A stretch of 40,912 bases of DNA. It comes from an uncultured Clostridia bacterium (GTDB lineage Bacteria > Bacillota > Clostridia > Lachnospirales > CAG-274). Where the stretch lies: contig CAJTVH010000023.1 in assembly GCA_910579745.1 (NCBI GenBank), positions 1 to 40,912 on the forward strand. Direction: 5' to 3'. The position numbers were made by a program, and so were the translations under genes. A model generated the notes under the pieces. The model saw nothing but the letters and a program-made list of their open reading frames with translations, did not search any database and was not told the origin of the DNA. Shown here in pieces: positions 25,361 to 33,873 of this stretch; the first letter of the stretch is position 1, and each line of letters opens with the position of its first letter.

Positions 25361-28300
25361 TTAGAACTCAATCCTGTATTGTATAATCTTTTTAATAAAC
25401 GTTGCCACTTCTGCCCTTGAGCAAAAAGCTTTAGGCTGAAATCTTCCATATCCTAAATCACCCATAATACCCGCTTTGCTCACTTTATAAACATCTTCTA
25501 ACGCCCAGTCGCTTATATTCTGAAAATCAGAATACATTTTTTGAGAACCAGAAAGATCAAAACCCATTTTCTCAATATATTTTGAGATAACAACAGCCGC
25601 CTGCTCTCTTGTCACATTAAGATTAACGCCAAATTCCGTTTCGCTTCTTCCTTTAATAAATCCTTGTTCATAGGCCCAGTTCACAGAATCATAATATTCG
25701 CTTCCCGGCATAACGTCAAAATATTCTTGTTTTTCGCTATACTCAGGTTTTCCCGCTAAATTATAAAGAGCCTTAATAAAATCCGCTCTTGTAACATTTT
25801 TTTCAGGATTAAAATTATTTCCCTGTCCAGACATAATGTCAAAAGCCGAAATAAATTTAATATCGTCGTTATCCCAATGATATTTTATATCTGAATAAGT
25901 TTTAGCTTTTCCTATAATAAGGGGAAAGTCCCTGTCTGTTAATACACTGACTTCATTCCCTAAAAAACTATATTTATCAACTTCCGTAAAATAACCGTTT
26001 TCGTTAAGCTGAAAAACCGCTTTTTCTTGTCCAGTATAAGGCCCATTATAAACAGTTGTCGCCGCAACGGTATAATCATCGGGATATGTAACTTTTCCAT
26101 AAATTTCTATAAGTAAATCATCAGTAATTCTTTTTATTAATTCTAAACCGCTCATAGTATCCTCAAAATCAGAGCTTTCCGAGCCATCTCCATCTTTGTT
26201 TTTGTTAAATAGCTTTTTGATAAAACCGCCTTCGGGCTCATCATCCTCCGAAGTTAGTTCAACTGTCTCGGAAAATTCTCCTTCGCCGTCAAAATTATTT
26301 ATATTATCATTATTTCTATTAAATATACTTTTAATAAAACTCTTTTGTGTTTTATTTTCATCTGAGTCAGCCTCATCGGTTTCATTTTCATAAAATTCAT
26401 CGGTAGTACTCTCAATTTCACTTTCAGACTCATTTTCTTTCTTTTTTGGAAGAAAAACGCTTCTGGAAAGTTTTCTTTTATAATTCCCCACAGAACCCAC
26501 GGAGTCAATTAAATCGCTTTTATTAGACTCATTTTCATTATTATCATCAAGTCCCTCAATAACGTTTATAAAACATTTACCACTTTGGGCGGAATATCCG
26601 TCAAGACTCCTCGCGACAACAAAATATTCTCCGCTATCATTTTCAGAAACACCATCTTTTACGAATATTCCCGAAACCGCGCCATCAATAATTTCTCCGT
26701 TTTTATACCATTGATATATAACAGCGCTTCCGTCGTTGGCCATGGCTTCTGTTTTTAAAATCAAAATCTCGCTTGTTTTAATATCACGCTTGTTTTCTAA
26801 ATTATAAACAAAATTAACACGTTTTTCTTCATCTGTCACAATAGCAACTTCATATTCAATACTTAAATAGTTTGTATCATCAGGAATAAATTTGGCTATG
26901 TATTCTCCCGATTTCTCAATGATTTCCTCCTCATCTTTCCATTTAAAACTTCCGTCAAGAACCCTACCATTGCCCTCTGCCTTTCCTCCAAAAAGCTTGC
27001 TTGCCGAGATCTTATTCCCAGCAATAACATTTGTTGCGTAAGGCACTTCTAAAACCGTCGGTTCAGCTTTCTCAATTATAAACTCAAAATTCTTCTCAAA
27101 ATACTCATGTTCCTTGTCATTCACTATAACCTTAGCGGTATATTTTCCAGCGTTAACAGGTAATTTCTCCAACCTTTTACCATCTTGATAATAAATAACC
27201 TTATAATCGGCGTCTGAGAAAACGTCTATTCCCTGTCCTAACGAATTAAATGTTTTTGAGAACCCTGATACTTTTATCTCATCAAAACTTTCCTCTTTAA
27301 CGCTTTTTGTTTTAAACTCCATAACATCCGAGAAATTAGCCTCGTCTTCCAAAAGAGAAAATACCCTGCATTTATAGTTTTTATTATTTTCAAGTTTCGA
27401 TACAATAACGTTATAATAATCGCTATTTTCGTCTTTAACAAGTTTCGCTATATTTTTTTCCGATATAGAATCGTCAATAAGCCACCCTCTGTCAAAACAC
27501 TGCACACCTATTCTCAAATCATCTGAATATTTCATATTATCAGGAATTTTCACTTTAAATGAAACATCCACAAAATCATCGTTTCTAAGATTTTGAAAAA
27601 CCTCGACATCAACTCTGTTAATCTCCGAAATTTCTTTGGCTGTATAACTTCCTCCGCCATTTTCTTTAACATTCGCTATAAATGCTGTATTTTTATTTTT
27701 AATAATTATTTTATTGTCACTGTTCGGCAAAAATAAGTACAACTTTCCGCTAATATCTGTTTTTGAGATAAAAGACTCTCCGTTTATATCAACCTCAACC
27801 ATTTCTGAGGAATTTATTCCTTCCAATTTTATGGAATTACAAAAAAGCTCTTCTTTTTTTGAAGCGCTGTTTTTAACTGTTTGTTTGGTTTTTATATCAG
27901 CGGAACAATTTCTTATAATAATTTCTGAAAGCCCTTCACACTCATCGGTCGCTTTTATGACGCCGCCGAATATTCCTACTTTTCCGTTAAAATTACGCGA
28001 CGTAAGCAAACCTGTTTCTCCGTAAATATTAATTCTTCCATCGTTATTAAAATTTCTTACCGTATTTAAGGAACCGTCAATAATTTTAAAATCAACATTT
28101 GAGCTTTCCCCTATATTTATTCCGTTGTCAGAGGAAACAGAAACACCGTTTAAAATTATCTCAGTATCGATATTCTCATCAATATACACACCATATCTCG
28201 ACGTACTTCCAATAAGCATTACTCTTATGCCATCATAAAGAAAAGTCTCCTTTTCATTTTGGCTGATAGTTACCCCTATTCCGTTTACTTTCCTAATTAT

Positions 28301-28798
28301 AATATCACCTAAAGACACATCAAAAGAGACATATGGAATTTTAGATGAAGCAAAATTAATGGCAGCTCCCGAAGTATTAATATTTGTAACCTCTGTAAAA
28401 TTAGTCAGGGAAAAATTATCTTTTGAGTCAGCGCTTTTAAATTTAAGCTTAAAATCAACAGACCCGCTTCCTATAGCGCTTGAGGAAACCGTTTCATCCG
28501 TTTCTTTTTCATATATTTTTTCAGTTATTATTTTCCCGGAATTAATCTTTCCGCTTTTACTTAAAGGTGTTACCTTTATATTTGTGTTATCATCTATGTA
28601 GTCATAAATTTCCTCAGCGTCACTTTCAGTATTGACTGAATTCTTTAATCTTTCCTCAGCGTCTTTCGGAAAAATATTCATTTTTTTATTTTCTTGATTA
28701 TTATTTATATAAGCCGTATCGGCTGAAATCAATTCCGCTGAAGAGGCCGCGGACATGCTTAAAACAATAATCAGCCCCATATTAACATTTTTTCTCAT
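25361..28798 (-). CDS. large SLH-anchored surface protein with Ig/MBG-like domains
   Basis: An 1145-residue secreted protein. The signal peptide is MRKNVNMGL to about residue 26. Residues 90-380 are strand-rich and repetitive, with beta-helix-like NG-rich turns. MBG-like domains follow (DYKVIYYQDGKRLEKLPVNAGKYTAKV and another after it), then an Ig-like domain containing YQWYKNGEII. An acidic Glu/Ser/Asp linker (about 770-900) carries two copies of a short FIKxxFNxN motif. Three SLH repeats end the protein (about 965-1145: ISAFDIMSGQGNNFNP, AYEQGFIKG, VSKAGIMGD), which bind secondary cell-wall polymer and hold it at the surface. No catalytic domain was recognised; adhesion or carbohydrate binding is the likeliest role. 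GGAGGG lies 8 nt before the ATG. It has its own promoter and terminator, so it is monocistronic. Confidence 0.9.
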   Translation of the reverse strand: MRKNVNMGLIIVLSMSAASSAELISADTAYINNNQENKKMNIFPKDAEERLKNSVNTESDAEEIYDYIDDNTNIKVTPLSKSGKINSGKIITEKIYEKETDETVSSSAIGSGSVDFKLKFKSADSKDNFSLTNFTEVTNINTSGAAINFASSKIPYVSFDVSLGDIIIRKVNGIGVTISQNEKETFLYDGIRVMLIGSTSRYGVYIDENIDTEIILNGVSVSSDNGINIGESSNVDFKIIDGSLNTVRNFNNDGRINIYGETGLLTSRNFNGKVGIFGGVIKATDECEGLSEIIIRNCSADIKTKQTVKNSASKKEELFCNSIKLEGINSSEMVEVDINGESFISKTDISGKLYLFLPNSDNKIIIKNKNTAFIANVKENGGGSYTAKEISEINRVDVEVFQNLRNDDFVDVSFKVKIPDNMKYSDDLRIGVQCFDRGWLIDDSISEKNIAKLVKDENSDYYNVIVSKLENNKNYKCRVFSLLEDEANFSDVMEFKTKSVKEESFDEIKVSGFSKTFNSLGQGIDVFSDADYKVIYYQDGKRLEKLPVNAGKYTAKVIVNDKEHEYFEKNFEFIIEKAEPTVLEVPYATNVIAGNKISASKLFGGKAEGNGRVLDGSFKWKDEEEIIEKSGEYIAKFIPDDTNYLSIEYEVAIVTDEEKRVNFVYNLENKRDIKTSEILILKTEAMANDGSAVIYQWYKNGEIIDGAVSGIFVKDGVSENDSGEYFVVARSLDGYSAQSGKCFINVIEGLDDNNENESNKSDLIDSVGSVGNYKRKLSRSVFLPKKKENESESEIESTTDEFYENETDEADSDENKTQKSFIKSIFNRNNDNINNFDGEGEFSETVELTSEDDEPEGGFIKKLFNKNKDGDGSESSDFEDTMSGLELIKRITDDLLIEIYGKVTYPDDYTVAATTVYNGPYTGQEKAVFQLNENGYFTEVDKYSFLGNEVSVLTDRDFPLIIGKAKTYSDIKYHWDNDDIKFISAFDIMSGQGNNFNPEKNVTRADFIKALYNLAGKPEYSEKQEYFDVMPGSEYYDSVNWAYEQGFIKGRSETEFGVNLNVTREQAAVVISKYIEKMGFDLSGSQKMYSDFQNISDWALEDVYKVSKAGIMGDLGYGRFQPKAFCSRAEVATFIKKIIQYRIEF

Positions 28799-28826
28799 AA
28801 AAATATCCCTCCAGAAAACTAAATCC

Positions 28827-28878
28827 CAATACCCTGTTTAAAGACATAATAATACATATTCACGGCAATACCCTGTTT
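28827..28878. promoter_or_regulatory. 13-bp direct repeat in the SLH gene leader
   Basis: CAATACCCTGTTT occurs exactly at 28827-28839 and 28866-28878, 39 bp apart. On the minus strand this is AAACAGGGTATTG. The copy nearer the promoter begins within about 6 bp of the SLH gene -10 box, at the predicted transcription start. Could be an operator pair or an RNA-level site. Confidence 0.5.
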
Positions 28879-28883
28879 TATTA

Positions 28884-28912
28884 ATTATAACATATATTAC
28901 TGATTTTTTCAA
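28884..28912 (-). promoter_or_regulatory. sigma-A type promoter of the SLH protein gene
   Basis: On the minus strand, TTGAAA (28907-28912), a 17-bp spacer and perfect TATAAT (28884-28889). The leader is about 78 nt and contains both direct repeats. Confidence 0.65.
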
Positions 28913-28973
28913 TAACAAAACTTATCATATTATAGAAAGGCATTTTCAAAAAATTGATTTTCTATATTATATC

Positions 28974-29003
28974 TTGACAAATTTAAAATAATAAATATAT
29001 ACT
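28974..29003 (+). promoter_or_regulatory. sigma-A type promoter of the GNAT gene
   Basis: Perfect TTGACA (28974-28979), an 18-bp spacer and TATACT (28998-29003). About 38 nt separates the predicted start from the gene. Confidence 0.6.
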
Positions 29004-29047
29004 ATATGTAAACAACTAAATTTAACAAAGAAAGTCGGCGATAAAAA

Positions 29048-29647
29048 TTGAAAAATAAAATAACCGAAAAAACTCTTTCAAAAAATGAAATATCAGAAAT
29101 ATATAAAAAATACGCAAAATACGATTTTCCAAAAGATGAGCTGAAAACATTGACTCATATATTAAATTTATATAATAAAAATATTTATTTAGGAAAAGGA
29201 TTTTTAGCTGACAATGAGTTAAAATCATATATGTTTTTCGCTATGTCTGAAAAATATCGGGAATGCGCTCTTTTAGATTTTTTTGCCGTAAATCCGGTAT
29301 GCAGAAATAATGGATTCGGAAGTCTCTCTATAGATATGATAAAAAATACAATTCCATTTAAAAACGGGATAATAGCGGAAATTGAAGATCCAAAATATTC
29401 CAAAACAGACAAAGAGAAAACAATCCGAAAAAAGAGAGCGTCATTTTATGAAAAAAATAGTTTTATAAAAACCAATATAACAAGCGTCTGTTTTGGTGTA
29501 CACTTTTTGATAATTTACCTTCCGTTAAAAAAAGAAAATATTCTTTCCGATAATGAGATAAAAAATATTTTAAACGATATTTATAAATCAATTTTCTCAA
29601 AATACGATTTTGAAAACAACATATCTATAGATATAACATCCTCATAA
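29048..29647 (+). CDS. GNAT-family N-acetyltransferase
   Basis: A 199-residue soluble protein that would transfer acetyl from acetyl-CoA to an amine. The acetyl-CoA loop is seen in ALLDFFAVNPVCRNNGFGSLSIDMI (strand 4, then the R-x-x-G-x-G pyrophosphate-binding turn). Later come AEIEDP and FYEKNSFIKT, the usual strand 5 and C-terminal block. The substrate cannot be told. The frame opens with TTG at 29048; the ribosome binding site is weak (AAAGAAAG), so the start is less certain than for its neighbours. It is transcribed divergently from the SLH gene from a good promoter and stands alone. Base composition is as AT-rich as the surrounding intergenic DNA. Confidence 0.8.
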   Translation: MKNKITEKTLSKNEISEIYKKYAKYDFPKDELKTLTHILNLYNKNIYLGKGFLADNELKSYMFFAMSEKYRECALLDFFAVNPVCRNNGFGSLSIDMIKNTIPFKNGIIAEIEDPKYSKTDKEKTIRKKRASFYEKNSFIKTNITSVCFGVHFLIIYLPLKKENILSDNEIKNILNDIYKSIFSKYDFENNISIDITSS

Positions 29648-29680
29648 CTTTATGAAATTCAGGAAACAGCCAAAATATTT

Positions 29681-29770
29681 TAGAGTATATCTTAAAACTA
29701 AAATACATAAAAAATCATGAAAAAAGAAATTGAACTGTTTTCATTTATTTTTTCATAATTTTTTAGACAT
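29681..29770. repeat. family A element, decayed copy
   Basis: TAGAGTATATCTTAAAACTAAAATACATAAAA corresponds to the A left arm with several changes. The loop ATTGAACTGTTTTC and the right arm TTTATTTTTTCATAATTTTTTA match the copy at 7697-7817, while the outer right end is lost. The remaining DNA of the 306-bp gap 29648-29953 is AT-rich with no gene. Confidence 0.6.
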
Positions 29771-29953
29771 TGGTATTTTGATAAAATGAAAATAATCATC
29801 AAAAAAATAATAGTTTGTATATTTTTAATAATTGACAAGAGTTTTCAAATACACAATAATGAAAATTCAAAATATAATTCAATATCACTTAATTAAGTAT
29901 AAAATATAATAAACTTGTTAATAAAATTTAAAACTCTCAAATAAATATATATT

Positions 29954-30685
29954 TTATACCACATTTATACCTTTATCCCTAAATATATTTTTAACTTTCT
30001 CAACATCTTTCTCAAGAGGCGGCATAACGTCTTTAAGTTTATATTTAAGTTTTAGCTCTTCCCACTTATACTCACCCATTTTATGAAACGGTAAAACCTC
30101 AACTCTTGAGACATTATTTAATCCCTGTACATAATTAGCGATTTTAATAATATCCTCAAAATCGTCATTTACCGTAGGAACAAAAACAAATCTTATCCAA
30201 GTATCAATATTTTTCTCATTGAGCCATTTAGCGAACAGCAATGTGTTTTTAACGCTTTTTCCTGTAATGTTCTTAAATCTTTTATCATCAAAAGCTTTTA
30301 TATCTAAGAGTACGAGATCGGTATATTCAAGAACCTTTTTAACATTCTCGTCAAAAACATTACCTGAAGTATCAACCGCCGTATGAATATTATTTTTTCT
30401 GCACAGCTTAAAAAGCTCATAAATAAACTCACTCTGCATAAGTGGTTCTCCGCCTGTAACGGTTATACCTCCCCCCGAAAACCGCATAAACTCTTTGTAA
30501 TTTTTAATATCTGAAAACAATTCGGAAACAGTTGTCTCCACACCCTTATCATCGCTCCATGTATCAGGGTTATGGCAGTATATGCATCTAAGCGGACAAC
30601 CCTTAAAAAATATAACATATCTTATCCCGGGCCCGTCTACGCTCCCACAAGTCTCCACCGAATGAATTTTAGCTTTAATCTCCAT
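29954..30685 (-). CDS. pflA: pyruvate formate-lyase activating enzyme
   Basis: A 243-residue radical SAM enzyme that makes the glycyl radical on pyruvate formate-lyase under anaerobic conditions. The cluster motif is Cys30-x3-Cys34-x2-Cys37 in GCPLRCIYCHNPDTW, preceded by SVDGPGIRYVIFFKG. GGGITVTGGEPLMQ binds S-adenosylmethionine, and DLVLLDIK and VPTVND are further family blocks. It has the usual length for PflA without extra ferredoxin domains. GGTGAG precedes the ATG. It lies downstream of pflB on the same strand, with a 239-bp gap that contains a family C palindrome, so the two may be read separately or as one transcript interrupted by that hairpin. Confidence 0.96.
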   Translation of the reverse strand: MEIKAKIHSVETCGSVDGPGIRYVIFFKGCPLRCIYCHNPDTWSDDKGVETTVSELFSDIKNYKEFMRFSGGGITVTGGEPLMQSEFIYELFKLCRKNNIHTAVDTSGNVFDENVKKVLEYTDLVLLDIKAFDDKRFKNITGKSVKNTLLFAKWLNEKNIDTWIRFVFVPTVNDDFEDIIKIANYVQGLNNVSRVEVLPFHKMGEYKWEELKLKYKLKDVMPPLEKDVEKVKNIFRDKGINVV

Positions 30686-30806
30686 AAAATCTCACCTTCG
30701 CTAAATTACCGAAACACCAATATTAATGTAAACAGCAAAATTATACCACAGCAATTCCATTAATAATATAGAATTTTTTAATCACTGCAGTATAATCTTC
30801 ATCACT

Positions 30807-30910
30807 TATAGCAATTCGCAAATTTTTTAACGCGGAACCAGTAAAAAAATTCTTTAATATATCTATTTTTCCATAACTTGTCCGTTCATTCTTTTATAGG
30901 TTCGCTATAG
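30807..30910. repeat. palindrome family C, copy 2
   Basis: Runs from TATAGCAATTCGCAAATTTT to GGTTCGCTATA, whose ends are imperfect inverted repeats. It shares ordered blocks with 7311-7408. It occupies the pflB-pflA gap 15 bp beyond the pflB stop, where its fold could stop or process the transcript. Confidence 0.6.
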
Positions 30911-30924
30911 GCCATTAAACAGAT

Positions 30925-33165
30925 CTATACAACACTGTGAAAAGTTCTGTTTATAACGTCAAGCTGCTGTTCTCTTGTAAGTCTTATAAAATTTACGGCG
31001 TACCCCGAAACTCTTATAGTAAGTTGCGGGTATTTTTCAGGATGATCCATAGCGTCGTATAATGTCTCTCTGTCAAGAACATTAATATTTATATGATGAC
31101 CCTCATCATAAAAAAATCCATCCATAATACCCGTAAGATTTTTTATCTTGTCATCATCACTCTTTCCGAGTGCCTGAGGAATAATTGAAAAAGTATAAGA
31201 TATACCGTCCTGAGAATATTCGTAAGGAAGTTTTGAAACAGATTTAAGAGACGCTACAGCGCCTTTTGTATCTCTTCCATGCATAGGATTCGCTCCAGGA
31301 GCAAACGGCTCTCCCGCTTTTCTTCCGTCCGGCGTGCTTCCAGTCTTTTTCCCGTAAACGACGTTAGACGTAATTGTAAGCACAGACATAGTCGTCATAC
31401 TTTGTCTATAAGAAGTTTGCTTTCTCAATTTTCCCATAAAACTTTTCACTATATCGCAGGCTATTTTGTCCGCTCTATCATCATTATTTCCAAAAGCCGG
31501 ATACTCACCCTCTACCTCATAATCCACAGCGAGACCCTCGTCATTTCTTATAACCTTGACTTTAGCGTATTTAATAGCCGAAAGTGAATCAGCGACCACT
31601 GAAAGCCCCGCTATACCACAAGCTTGCGTACGAAGAATCTCTTTGTCATGCAAAGCCATTTGAAGCCTCTCAAAATTATACTTATCATGCATAAAATGTA
31701 TAATATTAAGACTATTCATATAAACTCTGGCTAGCCATTCGGTAATCTGCTCAAATTTACTTATCACCTCATTATATTCCAAATACTCTGATGTAATCGG
31801 AGCGAACACAGGAGCTATTTGCTCGCCGCTTTTCTCGTCCTTCCCGCCGTTAATGGCATAGAGCAAAGCTTTAGCGAGATTTGCTCGCGCGCCGAAAAAT
31901 TGCATCTGTTTTCCTATTCTCATAGCGGACACACAACAAGCGATGGCGTAGTCATCCCCCCAGTATCTTCTCATAAGATCGTCGTTCTCATATTGTACAG
32001 AACTTGTCCTTATAGACGTCTTAGCGCAAAAATCTTTAAACCCTCTCGGCAAATTAACAGACCATAATACAGTCATATTTGGCTCCGGCGCCGGCCCTAA
32101 ATTATCCAGAGTATGCAAAATCCTGAAACTGTTTTTAGTAACAAGGGTCCTTCCGTCCTCTCCCATTCCTCCTATTGATTCTGTAACCCATGTTGGGTCG
32201 CCGGAAAAAAGCTCGTTATAGTCTGGAGTTCTCAAAAACCTTATCATTCGAAGCTTCATAACAAAATCATCAATAATTTCTTGAGCCCCGCACTCGTCAA
32301 GTATACCCTTTTCAAGATCTCTTTCTATATATATGTCAAAAAATGTAGAGGTTCTTCCAAGGCTCATCGCCGCTCCGTCCTGCTCTTTTACCGCTCCAAG
32401 ATAAGCTAAATAAGTCCATTGAACCGCTTCCCTAGCGTTCTCGGCGGGTCTTGTAAGGTCAAATCCATAACTTTCCCCAAGCTTGTTAAGCTCATAAAGA
32501 GCTTTAATTCCCTCGCTTATCTGTTCTCTTAAAAGAATTGTCTCAAAATCAAAATTAAGCGGGGCGGTTGACTCAAGCTCAAGTTTTTTGTTTTCGATAA
32601 GAAAATTTGTTCCATACAACGCCACCCTTCTGTAATCACCTATAATTCTTCCCCTGCCGTAAGCGTCCGGAAGTCCTGTGATTATACCGGAATGCCTAGC
32701 CTTTCTTATCTCCTCGTTATACGCGTCGAATACACCGTCATTATGAGTTTTTCTGTATTTAGAAAATATTTTCGCCGTGTCCTCGTCAATTTTATAGCCG
32801 TAAGACTCTAAAGCCTTTTTTACAACTCTAAGACCTCCATAAGGCATAATAGCCCTTTTAAGTGGTTTATCAGTCTGCAGTCCTACAATCCTCTCAAGCT
32901 CCTTGTCAATATATCCGGCGCTGTAAGCTGTAATTCCGGCAGGTATTTTTGTCTCGGAGTCAAGAATACCTTTTTTATGTTCCTCTTTCATAAGTTCCAT
33001 AACTTTTTCCCATAGCTTCTTAGTTCTCTCCGTAGCTTCGCTTAAAAAAGAATCATCCCCTTCATAAGGCTTATAATTTTTCTGAATAAAATCTCTTACA
33101 TCAACCTCTTCTCTCCATACTCCGCCGTTAAATCCATCCCAATGCTTAACATAACAATCTTCCAT
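30925..33165 (-). CDS. pflB: formate acetyltransferase (pyruvate formate-lyase)
   Basis: A 746-residue glycyl radical enzyme that converts pyruvate and CoA to acetyl-CoA and formate in fermentation. The adjacent catalytic cysteines lie in AIACCVSAMRIGKQMQF near residue 409. The radical glycine is in RVSGYAVNF near 721, close to the C-terminus as expected. PDAYGRGRIIGDYRRVALYG and SYRQSMTTMSVLTITSNVVYGKKTG are also diagnostic of true pyruvate formate-lyase rather than glycerol or choline lyases. The first in-frame ATG (33174) sits 1 nt after AAGGAG, which is too close; the second ATG (33165) is 10 nt away and is preferred. A strong hairpin lies 80 bp upstream. pflA follows. Confidence 0.97.
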   Translation of the reverse strand: MEDCYVKHWDGFNGGVWREEVDVRDFIQKNYKPYEGDDSFLSEATERTKKLWEKVMELMKEEHKKGILDSETKIPAGITAYSAGYIDKELERIVGLQTDKPLKRAIMPYGGLRVVKKALESYGYKIDEDTAKIFSKYRKTHNDGVFDAYNEEIRKARHSGIITGLPDAYGRGRIIGDYRRVALYGTNFLIENKKLELESTAPLNFDFETILLREQISEGIKALYELNKLGESYGFDLTRPAENAREAVQWTYLAYLGAVKEQDGAAMSLGRTSTFFDIYIERDLEKGILDECGAQEIIDDFVMKLRMIRFLRTPDYNELFSGDPTWVTESIGGMGEDGRTLVTKNSFRILHTLDNLGPAPEPNMTVLWSVNLPRGFKDFCAKTSIRTSSVQYENDDLMRRYWGDDYAIACCVSAMRIGKQMQFFGARANLAKALLYAINGGKDEKSGEQIAPVFAPITSEYLEYNEVISKFEQITEWLARVYMNSLNIIHFMHDKYNFERLQMALHDKEILRTQACGIAGLSVVADSLSAIKYAKVKVIRNDEGLAVDYEVEGEYPAFGNNDDRADKIACDIVKSFMGKLRKQTSYRQSMTTMSVLTITSNVVYGKKTGSTPDGRKAGEPFAPGANPMHGRDTKGAVASLKSVSKLPYEYSQDGISYTFSIIPQALGKSDDDKIKNLTGIMDGFFYDEGHHININVLDRETLYDAMDHPEKYPQLTIRVSGYAVNFIRLTREQQLDVINRTFHSVV

Positions 33166-33243
33166 AAATACCATTCTCCTTATATTTGTTAAAAATCATT
33201 TCTTTATATAATTATTTCTTATAAAATAAAAAATTATGTACAA

Positions 33244-33284
33244 AAAATGAGAGCTTTTGTTTTCCAGACAAAAACTCTCATTTT
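33244..33284 (-). terminator. long hairpin between the Cys/Gly peptide gene and pflB
   Basis: AAAATGAGAG (33244-33253) pairs with CTCTCATTTT (33275-33284), and TTTTGT (33255-33260) pairs with ACAAAA (33268-33273), with one mismatch and a 7-nt loop. T-rich sequence follows on the minus strand. It would terminate the upstream peptide transcript, or act as an attenuator if pflB is read through from above. The rest of 33166-33517 is AT-rich; a small AATACTT/AAGTATT hairpin lies at 33421-33437 and no gene was seen. Confidence 0.7.
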
Positions 33285-33517
33285 CCATAAATACTAAAAA
33301 ATATCAATTAACTTATTATATTAAATTTGTTTCGGGTTAATCGATATTAGACCTATTTAATAACCTCCGTAACAGCGATTGGCAAATTCTTTTCCCACAT
33401 ACTTTACATATTTTTTTTGAAATACTTTCCAAGTATTCATACAAAAATCAGGCTTCATATGGCAAAAAACCTTTTGTCAATAATTAATCACTTAGGTCAT
33501 TGAACAAGCCTATTTTC

Positions 33518-33703
33518 TTATTTTGCCTCGCAAATTCCGCAGCCGATTCCATTTCCTGAGAACATAATTATAAACAGAATCAAAATAAGCATTGAGCTGT
33601 CGCCGCTTCCGCATCCACAGCCGTTTCCGCCTCCAAAACCGCAGCCCGGCATAAGCAAAAGAATAAGTAAAATCCAAATAAAGCTGTTTCCACCAAAATT
33701 CAT
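33518..33703 (-). CDS. tiny Cys/Gly-rich membrane peptide
   Basis: A 61-residue peptide. The N-terminus MNFGGNS is followed by a hydrophobic segment (about 8-19), a central Gly/Cys loop PGCGFGGGNGCGCGSGD, a second hydrophobic segment (about 38-48), and a tail GIGCGICEAK. There are five Cys in all. It is a real gene: GGAGG lies 8 nt before the ATG, a hairpin follows, and the composition is far from random. It resembles small clostridial proteins annotated as chorion-class high-cysteine proteins; this is from memory of composition, not alignment. Function unknown. It faces the subtilisin gene across a 170-bp intergenic region with a candidate sporulation-type promoter on each strand. Confidence 0.75.
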   Translation of the reverse strand: MNFGGNSFIWILLILLLMPGCGFGGGNGCGCGSGDSSMLILILFIIMFSGNGIGCGICEAK

Positions 33704-33744
33704 AAATAAAACCTCCTAAAATTAAAATAATTGTTTACACATCT

Positions 33745-33773
33745 ATACTATGAGCCAAAAAGAAAAAAATGAC
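33745..33773 (-). promoter_or_regulatory. candidate mother-cell sigma (SigE/SigK-like) promoter for the Cys/Gly peptide
   Basis: On the minus strand, GTCATTT (33767-33773), a 14-bp spacer and CATAGTAT (33745-33752). This resembles the SigE/SigK-type -10 (CATAnnnTA) with a GTCA-type -35. The predicted start is about 35 nt before the gene. The match is by eye only. Confidence 0.35.
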
Positions 33774-33810
33774 TAAATTTTAAAAAAAATAATAGTACAG
33801 GCTATAATTT

Positions 33811-33840
33811 GTCACAAAGTCAAAGTAAAAAGCATACATT
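33811..33840 (+). promoter_or_regulatory. candidate SigE-like promoter for the subtilisin gene
   Basis: GTCACAA (33811-33817), a 15-bp spacer and CATACATT (33833-33840), which fits the SigE -10 consensus CATACAnT. It lies about 34 bp before the ATG. A TATAAT at 33803-33808 is a competing sigma-A -10, but I see no good -35 for it. Confidence 0.35.
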
Positions 33841-33873
33841 GTTTATTAAGATACTTTAAAGGAGTTCAATAAA

